A program made the translations under genes and the position numbers. A stretch of 64,000 bases of DNA, from positions 85,315,049-85,379,048 of the forward strand of contig CM053156.1 of NCBI GenBank assembly GCA_028571685.1, read 5' to 3'. This document shows positions 23,440 through 38,231 of this stretch, in pieces; position 1 is the first letter of the stretch; the number at the start of each line of letters is the position of its first letter. This DNA comes from Heterohyrax brucei. Lineage: Eukaryota; Chordata; Mammalia; Hyracoidea; Procaviidae. A model generated the notes under the pieces. That model was not told the DNA's origin. It saw only the letters and a program-made list of their open reading frames with translations, and searched no databases.

Positions 23440-23632
23440 TGATTTTTTCTATAAAGGATCAAAAAGTAAATATTTTAAGTTTGCAGACCGCACAGTCTGT
23501 TTCTGCCATAACAGAAAGAGAGCAGCCATAAACAATACATAAGCAAGTGACTGTATTCTGCAATAATTTATTTACAAAAACAAGTGGTAGGGAGATTTGG
23601 TCTTTGGGCTGTAGTTGGCCAACTCTTGGTTA
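23440..23632 (+). mobile_element. hAT (Charlie/MER-type) nonautonomous element
   Basis: Carries the familiar run agtaaatattttaagtttgcagaccg, then agcagccataaacaatac, tttatttacaaaaacaagtgg and gtagttggccaactc. Family assigned from memory. Confidence 0.6.
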
Positions 23633-23634
23633 GA

Positions 23635-24600
23635 AGGAATATAAAGTCAAAGTTCTCTTTTCAAAGGGTAATTCAGTTGTTCTTCCACATTCACATGGTC
23701 ATGTTATCTGTCTGAAATACAGTTAGATTTGTTTTTTGTATTCCATTTTATCTCCCTATCTTCACTGAATTAATTTTAATTCTTTGAGTACGTCAAACAC
23801 TTGTATGGTTCCGAAAGTGAAAATCTATTCAAAAACATAACCTCAAGAAATACGTTTTTCCTTCCCACATTCTTTCACCAATATCCTAATGATGGGTCTC
23901 ATTATTTTATGCCTTATTCATCCAGTGTTAATTTTTCTAAAAAAGAAACAAGCAGATGTTAATTTCTTTTTCTTTTAATCATTTTGCTGTTGCTGCTGAG
24001 AGTACAGCCTGCAGAACATACACTGCCTCAACAGTTTCTACACATACCATCCACTGACATTAATTGTTTGGGTTGTCTAACCATTCTCAACCTTCTTTTC
24101 TGAGTTTCTTTCTAATTAACAATAATTCACTGTTCCCTAAAGCTTCCATTTAATCTTTCAAGTTGCCATTGTCATTTCATCTCATATACACAGCTCCAAG
24201 GACGCACACTGTTCTACTAGTTAAGCTATACTGTTGTTTGGTTTTAAGGAGACTTCAGGTACATTTTGATCAAAGCTGCACAAAAGTCTGATAAAAAGAA
24301 GGAAAATGCAGAATACAATTTCTAGTTCTCCTGGACTCTAGACACTCTGGAGTCTGAAAATATTGTCCTGAGATAATCTTTAAACATTAAATTCAAAATA
24401 CGCCCTGAAGTCCTCTTAAAACCAAACAATAATTTGGGCATAACTAGTAAAAAAGGCAGACTTTGAGCATTATGTTCTTTTAACAACTATGCAGGATCAA
24501 TGACAACAGCAACTTGAAAGATAGGAACCTTAGACAGTACTGAGTTTATATTAATGAGGGAAGAGTAACTACTGAGTAGGGTGAGAAGGGCTGTACAACT
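23635..24600. other. Gene A intron, no recognised feature
   Basis: AT-rich intronic sequence, nothing assignable. Confidence 0.5.
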
Positions 24601-24895
24601 CAAAGAATGTAACCAACATCACTAAAGTGAACATGTAAAAACTGTTACTTTGGTGTATGTTTTCCTGTGTATGTTCTCAAAACCATTACTAAATCAAATA
24701 AAATTTAAAAATAAAAATAAAAAACTACAATAGGATATCATCTGATCCTGTAAAATACAGCAGTGATAAAAAATGGAAACAGCTCATGCTGGTGAGGTGT
24801 AAGCGTACTGCAACTCTTATACACTGCTGGCAGGTTTCTCAAATGGTACAGCCACTATGAAAAACAGTATGGTGCTTCCTTAAAAAGCCAGAAAT
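24600..24895 (+). mobile_element. Older L1, left part
   Basis: ORF2-end/3'-type L1 sequence (cttatacactgctggcagg, caaatggtacagccactatgaaaaac) interrupted at 24,895 by a younger L1; continues at 31,841. Confidence 0.7.
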
Positions 24896-25706
24896 AGAGA
24901 GGGTTGGAGTCAAGATGGAAGACTAAACACACGTCTCCCTAAATCTCTCTGGAAATCAAGACCTGAATTCATAATTAAACAGAGCCTTCTGGACACCTAG
25001 TGAGCCCTAGGACACAGCATAGGGCTGTTAATTTGGACTTCATACCACTGAACAGAAAACTTCCTCTCTTGCACTGACCTCCACTCTCAGTGAGTGCTGG
25101 CTTTCACAGTCTGAAGGTAACTCACCATTTTAACTTTTTTACCTCTCTCTTAGCCAGTACGCGGAGCTGGGAATTGACTAGCAGTTAATCTCAGACGCAG
25201 TGCTGGTGGGATCGGCAAGCAAAATTGCCATATTTTGGGAGCCCGGCTTTTGACCCTGCATCTCAGCACCTTTGGCCTCTCTTTCCACCTCATACATAGA
25301 GTAGCCTGTACTAAGGCAGGACGCCACCTTGTTCCACTGGGAGGCAGTGATAACCACATGAAGGCCTCAGCTGGACCTAATTCCTGGGCTGGGAGGCAGC
25401 ACCTGCCCGGAGGACAGTGCTTTTCTGACAGAAAAGTGGTATTCTACACAGTGTCACCTATAGCTGGGGCCAACAGCAGAGGCCAGCAGGGCAATAGCCT
25501 TTCTGTATTTTGAACTGGTTTATAACATCTGAGGTTGGATATAGAGGTGCTTACTTTGCCAGCTGACAAAAGTAACCTGTACAGCTGAAAACCTGACTGA
25601 CTTTGGAAGTTGTCAGACACCTTTTACCTTTCGTTTTAAGACAGCCTAGAGAAACAACTGCAGTCCATCCTCACAGCATCTCTCCCAGCCTCTACTGACT
25701 CACAGA

Positions 25707-26642
25707 ATGCCCAAAAAGCAACAACTTCTGGAAAAAGGTGTAATGAAGAAATTACCCATGGCTTCAGAAGGCCCCCAAAAGAAACAACCAAAGAACTTCC
25801 CAGATGAAGAAACCTTTCTGAAACTATCAGAAGGTGAATACAAAAGGATTATATATACAGCACTCCCAGACCTTATACAAAATGGAGTAGAGCAAAATGA
25901 AAAATTAAGCAAGCTGTTCGATATGATGGAATACCAGTACTCTGAAATCCAACAGGTCAAGAACAAAATCAAAGAGATAGAAACTTCATTTCAAAGCCAA
26001 GAAAACACAATGCAACAAATGGAAAATAGACTTTCTGACTTGGAAGACAGAGCTACTGACTACAGCATCTATGAGGAGAAATCAGAAGAAAGAAACAAGA
26101 AAAATTAAGACTCATTAAAAAGCATGTGGGACTCTATTAAGAGGAATAATCTACGATTAATTGGAGTTTCTGAACAGGGCAAGACACCTGAGAACACAGA
26201 GAGTATTGTGGCTGAGCTGTTGACAGAAAACTTCCCAGAAATCATGGAAGAAGAGAACATAGATATCCAAGATGCATACAGAATGCCACTCAATACAGAT
26301 CTCTAAAGAAAGACTCCAAGACATTTTATAATCAAGCTTAACAAAATGAAATGTAAGCAGAAACTCTTAAAGTCAGCAAGACGGAAAGCAAAGCTAACAT
26401 TCAGAGGGAAACCCTGTAGGCTTTCATCAGATTTCTCAGCAGAAACAATGCTGGCACAGAGACAGTGGCACAACAGAGAAGAACTTCCAGGAATTATATA
26501 TCCTACAAAACAATCTTTCAAATATGAAAATAAAATTAAGACATTCCTAGATAAACAGAAACTCAGAGACTTTGTAAAAACCAAACCAAAGCTACAGGAA
26601 ACACTGAAAGAATCTCTTGGCTTACAAGAACAAAACCACTAA
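25707..26642 (+). pseudogene. L1 ORF1 with two nonsense codons
   Basis: A single uninterrupted frame of 311 codons plus stop, with internal stops only at 26,106-26,108 and 26,304-26,306 and no frameshift. It starts MPKKQQLLEKG, has a heptad-rich coiled coil (about residues 60-130) and then an RRM-like and C-terminal region ending in LKESLG. ORF1 protein is the trimeric RNA-binding chaperone of L1. Length is near the usual size. Confidence 0.85.
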
Positions 26643-27079
26643 CTTTATATTTTAGAAGCAAATATAGGAGACATCACCCAGAAACCTACCCAGTTAGATA
26701 AGGCTCCAGATTCAAAGCTATAATAGCGAAAGAAATGATCCAGTGATCATATCATGAAAACTATGTCATCATATTAAAAAGAGGGATGTACCACAGTCGT
26801 TACAGTCCTTCCAGATGGAGAGGAAGTTTATAAGACTGGTAGCAATTAAAATTGGGTTTATACAGTTTATTAAGAGGGATCATAGGGGCAGCCACAAAGC
26901 ACAATAAAGATGCAATATATCAAATCAAGGAACGTAATACAGGAGTATCAACAACCACAAAACCAATGCTGAAAAAGGTGAAAAATGAACTCACAAAGAA
27001 GAATGTCCCAGAACAGATTAATAAGAACAGAAAAAACATCAACACAAAAATAAACATATCGAAGTGACAGGACTAAAAA

Positions 27080-30000
27080 CACACCTATCAATAATTACAT
27101 TGAATGTGAATGGCTCAACACTCCAGAAAGGGACACTGAGTCACATCTTGGATCAAAAGACACGACCCATCTATATGCTGTCTACAAGAAACTCACCGTA
27201 AGACTTAAAGATATGAACAAATTGAAAATTAAAGGATGGAAGAATCTATATTAAGCTAACAATGAAGAAAGAAGAGCAGGTGTGGCAATTCTAATCTCTA
27301 ATTTTAATGTAAAATCCACCACTGTGGACAAGGATGGACATTATTTGTTGCTGAAAGGTTCAATACACAAGCAGGACTTAACAATATTAAATATTTATGC
27401 ACCTAATATTAGAGCACCTAAATACATCAAAGAAACACCTAAATACATCAAAAAAATGAGACACATCACTTCACAATAATAGTGGGAGACTTCAACACTC
27501 CACTCTCAATATTGGACAGATCCTCTAGAAAAAAAGCTCAATAAAGACACAGAAGATCTTATTGCCACAATTAACCAAGTAGACCTCATCGACATATACA
27601 GAACTTTCTATCCATCAGCAGACAACTACACCTTCTTCTCCAGTGCACATGGAACATTCTCCAGAACAGACCATGTGTTAGGACATAAAGCAATTCTCAA
27701 CAAAATCCATACCACTGAATTAATGCAAAGCATCCTCTCACATCATAAAGTCATAAAAGTCAAAATCAATAGCATAAAAAACAGATAGAAAGTGGAACTC
27801 TTGGAAACTGAACAACATCTTGCTCAAAAAGCCATGGGTTATACAAGAAATCAATGATGAAATAAAGAAATTTATGGATTCCAATAAGAATGAAAACACT
27901 TCCTACCAGAACCTGTGGAATACAGCCAAAGCAGTGCTCAAAGGTCAGTTTATCACCATAAATGCACACATCTGGAAGGAAGAAAGAAACCAAACCAAAG
28001 AACTAACCCTACAGCTTGAACAAGTAGATAGAGAACAACAGAGGAACCCCTCAGGCTTCAGAAGAAAACAGATCATAACGATTAAAACAGAACTAAGTGA
28101 ACTAGAGAACAGAAGAACAACTGAAAAAACTGAAAAGACCAAAAGCTGTTTTTCTGAGAAGATCAACAAAACTGACAAACCATTGGCTAAATTTACTAAA
28201 GAAAAACAGGAAAGGAAACAACCCAAATAAGAAATGAGAGGGGAGTTGTCACAAAAGATCTAACAGAAACCAAAACTATCATAACAGAATACTATGAAAG
28301 ACTGTACTCTAACAGATTTGAAAACCTAGAGGAAGTGGACAAATTCCTTGATTCATATCACCTACCAAAATTATCACAAGGTGAAGCGGAGCAACTTAAT
28401 AAACCCATCATAAAGGAAGAGATTGAAAAAGTCATCAAAAAACTACCAACCAAAAAAAGCCTGGGCCCGGATGGCTTCACCTCAGAATGTTACCAAGCTT
28501 TTAGAGAAGAGTTATCTCCAATACTACTGAGACTTTTCACAGCATAGGAAGGGATTGAATACTCCCAAATTCATTCTATGAAGCCAGCATAACCCTGGTA
28601 CCAAAGCCAGGGAAAGATCCAACCAAAAAGGAGAACTACAGACCAATATCACTCATGAATCTAGATGCAAAAATCTTCAACAAAATTCTTACCAACAGAA
28701 TACAACAAATATCAAAAAAATACTCCATCATGACCAAGTGGGAGTCATACCAGGGATGCAAGCCTGGGTCCACATCAGGAAAACAATTAATGTGATTAAC
28801 CACATAAATGCCACAAAAGCAGGAATCACTTGATCTCGTCTATTGATGCTGGAAAGGCATTTGATAAAGTCCAACACCCATTCATGCTAAAAACTCTCAG
28901 TAAAATAGGAATAGACGGCAAATTCCTCAACGCAATAAGGGCCATTTATACAAAGCCAACTGCCTATGGCATCCTCAATGGAGAGAGACTGAAACAATAT
29001 CCCTTGAGAACAGGAACTACACAAGGATGCCCACTCTCATCTCTCCTATTCAACACTGTTCTAGAAGTTCTAGCCAGAGCAATTAGACAAGACCAAGAAA
29101 TAACGGACATCTGCATCAGCAAAAAAGAAGCCAAAATCTCCCTATTTGCAGATGATATATTGTATACGCAGAAAATCCTAAAGAATACATAAGTAAACTA
29201 CTCAAACTGATAGAAGAGTTTAGCAAAGTCTCAGGATACAAGATAAACATAAGTAAATCAGTAGGATTCCTTTATCCAACAATGAGATTATTAAGAAAGA
29301 AATCACCAAATCAATGCCATTTACTATAGGCAGTAAGAAGATAAAGTATCTAGGAATAAATCTAACCAGAGAAATAACAGATCTTTACAAAGAGAACGAC
29401 AAGTCCTTACTACAAGAAACTAAGAGAGACTTACATATATGGAGAAACCTACCCTGCTCATGGATAGGAAGACCTAACATTGTGACAATGTCTATTTTAC
29501 CCAAAGCAATCTACTTATATAATGCAATCGCAATACAAATTCCAGTGAAATTTTATAATGAGATGGAGAAACAAATCACCAACGTGTTTGGAAAGGGAAG
29601 AAGCCCTGGGTAAGTAAAGCACTACTAAAGAAGAAGAACACACTGGGAGGCCTCCCACTACACAACTTTAGAACCTGTTACACTGCCACAGTAGTCAAAA
29701 CAGCCTAGTACTGGTACAAAGAGACAGATGGAACAATGGAACAGAATTGAGACCCCAGAGATGACACCATCTTCCTATGAACAGCTGATATTTGACAAAG
29801 GTCCAAAGACATTAAACTGGGGCAAAAACAATGTCTTCAACAAATGGTGCTGGCAAAACTGGATATCCATCTGCAATAAATTGAAACAAGACCCATATCT
29901 TACACCTTATACAAAAACCAACTCAAACTGGATAAAAGACCTAAATATCAAATCTAAAACGATAAAGTTCATCCAAGAAAAAGTAGGAACAACAATGGAG

Positions 30001-30800
30001 GTTTTAATACACAACGTAGACAGACTTCAAATCTGTCAAACATAACACAAACAACAGAAGACAAAGTAGATACATGGAATCTACTAAGAATCAAACACTT
30101 CTGCTCATCCAAAGACTTTATTAATAGAATTAAAAGGCCACCCACAGGATGGGAAAAAATATTTGGCAACTCTATGTCAGACTGATGTCTGATCTTCATA
30201 ATCTGTAAGGTACTACAAAATAATGATAAGAAAAAGATAAATCATCCAATTAAGCGATAGGCAAAAGAGATAGACATGCACTTCTCTAAAGAGGAGATCC
30301 AGACAGCCAAAAAACAAATGCAGACATGTTCACAATCATTAGCTATTAAAGAAATTCAAATCCAAACAACAATGAGATACAATCTCACCCCAACAAGGTG
30401 GCCATGATCCAAAAAATGCAAAACAACAAATGCTGGAGAGGCTGTGGAGAAATTGGAACTCTCCCACACTGTTGGTGGGATTGTAAAATGGTGCAACCTC
30501 TTTGGAAAGCAATCTGGCGCTTCCTTAAATAACTGGATATAGATACATCCAGTAATTCCACTGCTCGGAATATATCCTACAGAATCAAGGCCATTCATAT
30601 CAACTGATACATGCACATGAATGTTTACTGCAGCACAGTCTACAATAGCAAAAAGATGGAATCAACCCAGATGTCCAACAACAGAGGAATGGATAGGTAA
30701 ACTATGGTATATATACTCAGTGGAACACCATGCAACAATAAAGAACAACGATGATTTTAGGGAACATCTCATAACCTGGTTTCAACTGGAGGACTTTATG
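27080..30800 (+). pseudogene. L1 ORF2 (endonuclease-reverse transcriptase) remains
   Basis: The frame changes several times. Recognisable pieces are an endonuclease part ending in the VGDFN box near 27,484, the pre-RT region (27,820-28,230), and RT motifs at 28,830-29,192 including [14 protein letters not shown] and the catalytic FADD (29,146). C-terminal pieces follow at 29,314-30,045. Because of multiple shifts and stops it encodes no active enzyme. Confidence 0.85.
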
Positions 30801-31840
30801 GTGAGTTAAAGTAGTCAGTGAAAAAAGGACAAATATTGTATGAGACCCCTATGATAAGAACTTAAAAACAGACTCATGCAGAGAAGACCCTTTCCATGGC
30901 TGCAAGGGTGAAGAGGGAGGGAGACAGAGGGGGTAGGGTTTAGATAGTTGACAGAAATTTGGTGGGGTGAAATCTGTGACAGCACACATTAAAAAGAAGA
31001 TCAATACTAACTGGAGTTCAACAACATAACATCTTAACCCAATATTGCAAAGGCAGAGTAGCTGGGGCAGGCGGCCGGGGACTATGTTCTCAAGCAAAAT
31101 CAAGGCCAATTGGCACAACTAGTGACTTGTTAAGACAGCCTTCTGTACCCCACATTGGTGAGTGGCATCTGGGGTCTTAAAAGCTGCCAAGCTGTCATCT
31201 GAGGGTACAGCAAATGGTCCCAACTCAGCAGGAATGGATGATCACTAAGGACCAAAATGACATGGGGGAAAGAGAACCCAGAAGACAGAGAGACCCATGT
31301 GGGTGGGTGACTACATCAACTTGTGACCAGAAGAATGGGATGGTGCCTGGCCACCACCAGTGATAGCCGTGATAGAGCTCACAAAGTTGAGTCTCATTGG
31401 CAACACAAGTATAAACAGGGGTGCACCGTGAGAACTCCACTAAAAGACTGCAATTGATGGTCCAAGGGCCTCAGGGTTCCCCTGGGAGCATGGCCCCTGA
31501 CCCTGATGCTGCCCCTGTCCATAAATCATAATGGAGGTCAACTCTTCGGACAGGAATGGATTGGACTTGGTGACACAGAGTGACCAAATCATGTGTGCAC
31601 TTTATGGTTCTATGCATCTATGGGATGCCGTCCTGCTGACCTGTTACTGGAGGTGGGGGAGTGGGTGGAGAGGAGAAGATAGGAGATTGTTGGGAGGATA
31701 AGACATGTATAGAGCGGAGAGGAAGAGTGTGCTGTCGCCAGGCAGTGAGAGCAGTGGGAGCTGCATTTGGTGGGCATGCAAAGTTGTATGGGAATGTACA
31801 TTTTCATTCAATCATAATTAAAAAAAAAAAAAACAGAAAT

Positions 31841-32290
31841 GGAAATATCACAGCTATGCATACATCCCAGAGATACAAGAGCAGTGACACCCATAAACAT
31901 ATGCACACCTATGTTTCTTCCAGTGGTAGCAAAAGACGGAAACAATCTAAGTGCCCATCAGTAGATGAATGGATAAACAAATTGTGGTATGTACACACAA
32001 AAGAATACTACACAAAGATAAATGAAGAATCCACAAAACAGAATACAGACGAATCTAGAGGGCATTGTTTTTAGTGAAGCAAGTCAATTACAAAAGGTCC
32101 CTTATTACAAAAATTTAATATCAGACATACATGCAGACAGCAAAGTTCTCTGATGGTGACAAGGATGAGAGGACAAAGCAGGGGGAATTCTTTCTCAGCA
32201 GCAGACCCTAGTTTTTAGTGATGACTGAAGGCTGTAAACTTTGACCAAGGTAAATGAAGACATCAAGAGTTACAAACAAAAGAGGGCCAC
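31841..32290 (+). mobile_element. Older L1, right part
   Basis: Continues the element broken at 24,895: agtggtagcaaaagacggaaac, gatgaatggataaacaaattgtgg and similar L1 3' sequence. Confidence 0.7.
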
Positions 32291-32304
32291 TTCTGGTAAA
32301 TCCT

Positions 32305-33440
32305 GTGTTGTTGTCAGGTGCCCCTGAGTTGGCTCTGACTCAGTGTACGTAGTGACCCCACGTACAACAGAACAGAACACTGCCCGGCCCTGCGCCATCC
32401 TTATAACCGTTAGGCCTGAGTCCACTGTCGCAGCCACCATGTCAACTCCTCTCGTTGAAGGTCTTCCGCTTCCTCACTGACCTTTCACTTTACCAAGTGT
32501 ACTCGTTAAGTCTGTGTGTCAGCTTGGCTGAGGCACAGTTCTCAGGGCTTTTGGCAACTGGGTATTATTATGATTACTTCCCTGTTGAAGTCAGATATAT
32601 GATCACTTCCATGACGGAATCTGCTGAGTGGTACTGGTGGGCGCAGCCCCTACAGCTGCTCACCTCCCCATCAGCCTTCATTTCTGTACCCTCTAGCACC
32701 TACTTCCTTCCTTCTTGAAGGAAGTTTTTTTGTAGCTATATCTTGGTGATCTGATCTCCAGTTTTCGGGTCTCGAGCTAGCAGCTTGCCTGTTGATTTTG
32801 GGAATTGTCCATCTTCTCAGCCTGTGAACAACAGTCCTGCTGTCCAACCTGCCAATCTTGGGTTCACCAAACCCTGCAGCTATGGGATTCTGGAGAAGCT
32901 TTGTGGTTTTCCCTGCCAGTTCTAGGATTTGTCAAACTTCACAGCTTGTGAGCAAGAACACTGTTCTCCATCCTGCTGATCTTGGGTTCCCCAGCCCCAG
33001 TGCCTACGCGAATCAAGAGAAACTTCTATCCTGATCCACAAACTTGAGACATTTCAGACTCTACAATCATGTGAGCTATTTCCTTGTTATAAATATCTGC
33101 ATCTATTTATCTCCTTACAGATAGATGCTGATATTTATATGCTTCATTAGACTTGTTAAGACATCCAGTATAATGTCCTTCAGGGACTGATCCCTGCTGA
33201 TAACATGCCCAAAGTATATGAAATATAGTCTTGTTATCTTTGTTTCTAAGGACCATTCTAATGGTACTTCTTGCAAGATAGATCAGTTCATTCCTTTGGA
33301 AGTCCACTATATATTCAATGTTCTTTGCCTATACCACAATTCAAAGTCATCAATTTTTTTCAGTTTTGCTTATGTATTGTCCAGCTTCCACACACTTTAG
33401 GTGATTTAAAACACCATGGCTTGGGTCAGGGGCACCCCAG
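32305..33440 (-). mobile_element. RTE/BovB-like LINE (reverse), split by an LTR
   Basis: The 3' tail lies at 32,305-32,503 (tgttgttgtcaggtgcccctgag) and further sequence at 33,164-33,440 (gcaagatagatcagttcattcc, accatggcttgggtcagg). An ERVL-like LTR separates the two. Confidence 0.7.
32504..33163 (+). mobile_element. ERVL/MLT2-like LTR
   Basis: gttaagtctgtgtgtcagcttggc start, shares gatcacttccatgacggaatctgctgag with 50.7 kb, ends near gcttcattagacttgttaagaca. Confidence 0.65.
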
Positions 33441-33444
33441 TCTT

Positions 33445-35160
33445 CAAAGTGCCATTTTTACTTTTCAACACATTAAAGAGCTCTTTAAAGAATGTATTGT
33501 CACCACTTACGGAAAAGGACAAAACATTCAGAAAGAAGCTCAGTAAAGACACAGAGGATCTCAGTGCTACACTTGACCAGCTGGACTTCACAGACATATA
33601 CAGAACACTCCATCCAACAACAGCTAAGTACACTTTTTTCCCCAACACACGCAGAACATAAGCAGGCCTTTACAGAATCCAAAGCATCAAAATATTATAA
33701 AGCATCTTTTCTGACCATAGAGCCATAAAAGTAATCAAGAACAAAAAAAGCAGGCAAGCAAAAAAAAAATCAAACACATGGAAACTGAACAACACCTTGT
33801 TCAAAAACTATTGGGTTATACAAGAAATTAAGGACAGAATAACAACATTAAAATAATCAAATGAGAAAGAAAACACATCCTACCAGAATCTTTGAGACAC
33901 AGCTAAAGCAAATGCACACCCAAAATGAAGAAAAATGACCAAATCAAACCACTGCCCCCTACAACTCAAATAAACATAAACTGAGCAGCAAAAGAAGTCC
34001 TCAAGCTCCAGAAGAAAGCAAATAATAAAAATCGGAGCAGAATTAAATGAAATAGAAAAACAACTGAAAGAGTTAATAAGACCAAAAGCTCATTCTTTGA
34101 AAAGATCAACAGAACAAATAAATCAGTGGCCCAACTGACAAAAGGAAAATAGGAGAGGAAGCAAATAACTCAAATAAAAAAACAGACCCAACTGAAATTT
34201 AAAAATGTTATAATAGAATACTGTGAAAAATTGTACTCTAACAAATTTGAAAACCTAGAGGAAACAAACAAATTTCTAAAAACACACTACCTACTTGAAC
34301 TAACACAAACAGGTAGAACAGCTAAAGAAACCTATAACAAAAGAAAAGATTGAAAAGGTTATTTCAGAACTCCTAACAAAAAGAAAAAAGCCCTAGCCCT
34401 GAAGGTTTCATTGGTGAATTCTACCAAACTTTCTGGGAAGAGTTAATACTACTATTACTAAAGGTAGTTCAGAACACTGAACAGGATGGAATACTCCCAA
34501 AGTCACTTTACGAACCCAGTATAACTGATACCAAAACCAGACAAAGACACCACAAAAAGAGAAAATTACAGACCAAAATCCCTCACGAACTTAGATGGAA
34601 AAGCCCTCAACAAAATTTTAGTCAACATAATTTAACAACATATCAAAAAAATTATTCGCCACAACCAAGTGGGAATCATACTAGGTATGCAGGGTCGCTT
34701 TAACATTAGAAAACCAATGCAATCAAACACATGTATAAAAGAGATAAGAACCACATGATTTTATCGACTGAAATAGAAAAAATATTTGACAAAGCCCAAC
34801 ACACAGTCATGATAAAAACTCTCAGCAAAACAAGAATAGAAGAGCAATTGCTCAACACATAAAAGCCATTTATACAAAGCCAACAGCCAACATCATCCTA
34901 AATGGAGTCTGAAAGCATTCCCCTTGAGAGCGGGAACCACACAAGGATGCCCTTTGTCACCACTTTTGTGCAACACTGTGTTGTAGGTTCTAGCCAAAGC
35001 AATTAGGCTAGAAAAACAAATAAATGGCATCCAAATTAGTAAGGAAGAAGTAAAAGTATTTCTATTTGCAGGTGATAATGTCTTATACAGAGCAAACTCT
35101 AAAGAATCCATCAAAAAAATCTACTGGAACTAAAGAAGAATTCAGCAAAGTATCAAGACA
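33445..35160 (+). mobile_element. Second, decayed L1 (ORF2 region)
   Basis: Follows the ORF2 order of the neighbouring L1 at lower identity: endonuclease-region sequence (33,480-33,720), pre-RT and RT (34,200-35,090), with the catalytic stretch altered to FAGDN near 35,070. Truncated at both ends. Confidence 0.8.
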
Positions 35161-35164
35161 CAAG

Positions 35165-36465
35165 AGAAGCAAACAAAAAACAGGTGAAATAAAAAAAACC
35201 AATGAACTGACTATGAAACAATATAAAGAAATAAGAGAAAAACAGACAGGTTTAGGTGTAAAAGTATTATCCTAAATTCTGTTAAGTTTGAGAATAAACC
35301 TGTATTCTTCTAGAGATAAGCAGTAATACAGGAGAGAGAGTAAGAGAGACAAGGTGTTCATCGTAACACGTGCCGGTCAAAATCATTCAAGTTCACAAGT
35401 TCTTGAAGGATATGAACACAGACACAGAAACTGAGTATATGACACTACATCCTATGGACCACTGCAGTCCAAAGAAGAGAGAAATAAGAGACAAATCCAA
35501 AAGTAGACATAAGAGACTACAGAACTCAGAATAATGCAGTATCAGAGAGAAAGGAAAACACATGTCAAGAAATGCAACTGGATTCAGGCTTTCAGTATCA
35601 GTATTAATTTGAACCAGGCAATTTTAATATCTTCTTATGAACCAGTTACATGTATTAACATAGTGAAAGACAATACTATAACCATAGAAAAAGAAAAATC
35701 TGATGAGATTGTACTGCTGAGCTACTGCCAGGAAGCAGGAGAGAGACAGACAGACCTGTAGTGACACTGAACTGGCGAGGAAAGGTGGAAGGGAAATGAT
35801 AGCAGGAGAAGCTGGCAAGAGCCAGTGTGGTGGGCTTCCCAGCCCAGGGAGTGAGAAAGCCCACTGCCTTTGGATATGGGGATGGCTGGTGGAATAGGGT
35901 GCCTCCAGGTACTTGGTGGAACCGGGTTTGATCACCAAGCAGCAAAAGCTGAGCATCCTTTCAACAAGCAGTGGCGAGGCCAAAGGGCAGAGAGCTGTGC
36001 CTGCAGGCACAGGAGAAAACATGCTGTGCTCAAAGAACTACACCCTCAGTGTTCCTGAACATGAAATGTAACCTGTTACCTCCCTCATAAGCCCCAGCAT
36101 GGTGCAGTACTGTCTGTGAGCTCTGTTTGACCACCACAATGAATTATTGAACCCAGCAGGGAAGGAGAGAGTGGAGGACGGCTGATGTCAGAACTGGTAC
36201 AGATGCTGGAGGGAGGAGGCATGCTGACCTCCGCCTCACAGGAGTCAGCCTGGAGCTGATCTTGATTGCCCATTGACGGGAGAGTGAGAGTGGTGAGGAA
36301 AAAAATATGGTTTGTGAAATTCAAAAGCCATAAAAAGTGTGGCATTTAATTTTAACTTCTGTTATGGACGGCATCTCTCACAACTCTTCCTTTCCAAACT
36401 ACCCCAAATTTACTGATCTCCTGAAGCGTCCTCAGACTTGACAGACAGCCCTTCCTTAATGCCTC
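35165..36465. other. Gene A intron, no recognised feature
   Basis: Purine-rich to 35,500, then unique-looking sequence. Open frames of up to 132 codons on the minus strand have no recognisable domain. Confidence 0.45.
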
Positions 36466-36469
36466 AGCA

Positions 36470-36830
36470 CCAAGGACAACTCCCTCCGCTGAAACGGCCT
36501 TCCTATTCCCTTACCACCACCTCATTACGTCTTTGGTCAAATGTTACCTCCTCCTGGATTTTAAATACCAGTTTGAAAATTCAGCCAGCCACCCTGTCAC
36601 ACTCAATGCCCCTCTCTCCCATTCTGTCTTTTTTTTTTCATGAGTTTTTCACTTGTCATTTTTTAAAACACCAACCTGTCAGTTCGCCATCTGTAAAGTG
36701 TACCGTCTGCTGCCTGTCTCCTTACTCAAGGGCAAGCGCAGGGAGGGCTGGGATTTCCAAATATTCCATTTACTAATGTGTTCTGAGAGTCCAGAACATT
36801 ACGTGGCACATAGTAGTGATTTTATTTGGT
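36470..36830 (+). mobile_element. L2 LINE 3' fragment
   Basis: Typical L2 end: gtcaaatgttacctcctcctgg, then ccctctctcccattctgtc and a ggcacatagtagtg end. Confidence 0.6.
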
Positions 36831-36914
36831 CCAAGGGTGTTGCTGATTGTAACAAATTTGTTTATGAAAGCAGTGCTACTGAATGAGTGTGAACCGCCAA
36901 CCTTTAGGTTAATA

Positions 36915-37078
36915 ACCAAAAACCAAACCCACTGACCTCAAGTCAATTCTGACTCACAGCAACTAGAGCAGAACTGCCTTGCAGGGTTTCTAAGGACTGC
37001 CTGGGGGATTTGAACTGCCAACTTTTTTGTAAGCAGCCATAGCACTTAATTAACCACTACGCCACCAGGTTTGCCTTT
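36915..37078 (-). repeat. AfroSINE-like SINE (reverse)
   Basis: Reversed tail (cactgacctcaagtcaattctgactcac) to reversed head (cactacgccaccaggt). Confidence 0.88.
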
Positions 37079-37139
37079 AGGTTAGCAGTTCAACGTAAAT
37101 ATTTTGTACCACTTAGGAACCTTTGGGAGATTGTAAAGC

Positions 37140-37342
37140 ACAGAAACTACTGACTGTCAAGTTGACTGTGACTCATACCAACCCTACAGGACAGCCGAGA
37201 GCTGCCCCCTAGGGTTTCCAAGGCTGTCAATCTTCATGAAAGCAAACTGCCACCTTTCTCTGATGGAGACACTAGTGACTTTGCACTGCCCGCCTCTCAG
37301 TCAGCAACCCAGTACACCAGCACTGTCCCACCAGGGCTCCTC
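37140..37342 (-). repeat. AfroSINE-like SINE, extended variant (reverse)
   Basis: Reversed tail (gactgtcaagttgactgtgactcat) and head (caacccagtacaccagcac..ccaccagggctcc). Lies about 70 bases downstream of the KRAB exon donor. Confidence 0.75.
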
Positions 37343-37373
37343 TGGCACTAAAGAGGTGGGCAATAAACATCTA

Positions 37374-38230
<857 letters not shown>

Positions 38231-38231
38231 T

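Larger units (their letters stand above)
24896..31833 (+). mobile_element. Near full-length L1 retrotransposon
   Basis: About 6.9 kb: 5' UTR (24,896-25,706, starting gagggttggagtcaagatgg), ORF1 (25,707-26,642), ORF2 remains (about 27,080-30,800), a 3' UTR (about 30,800-31,818) and poly-A (31,819-31,833). Flanked by a 7-bp target repeat, cagaaat, at 24,889-24,895 and 31,834-31,840. Its 3' UTR is the source family of the copies at 8.7-10.2 kb and 47.57 kb. It is retrotransposition-dead because both frames carry stops. Confidence 0.92.
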
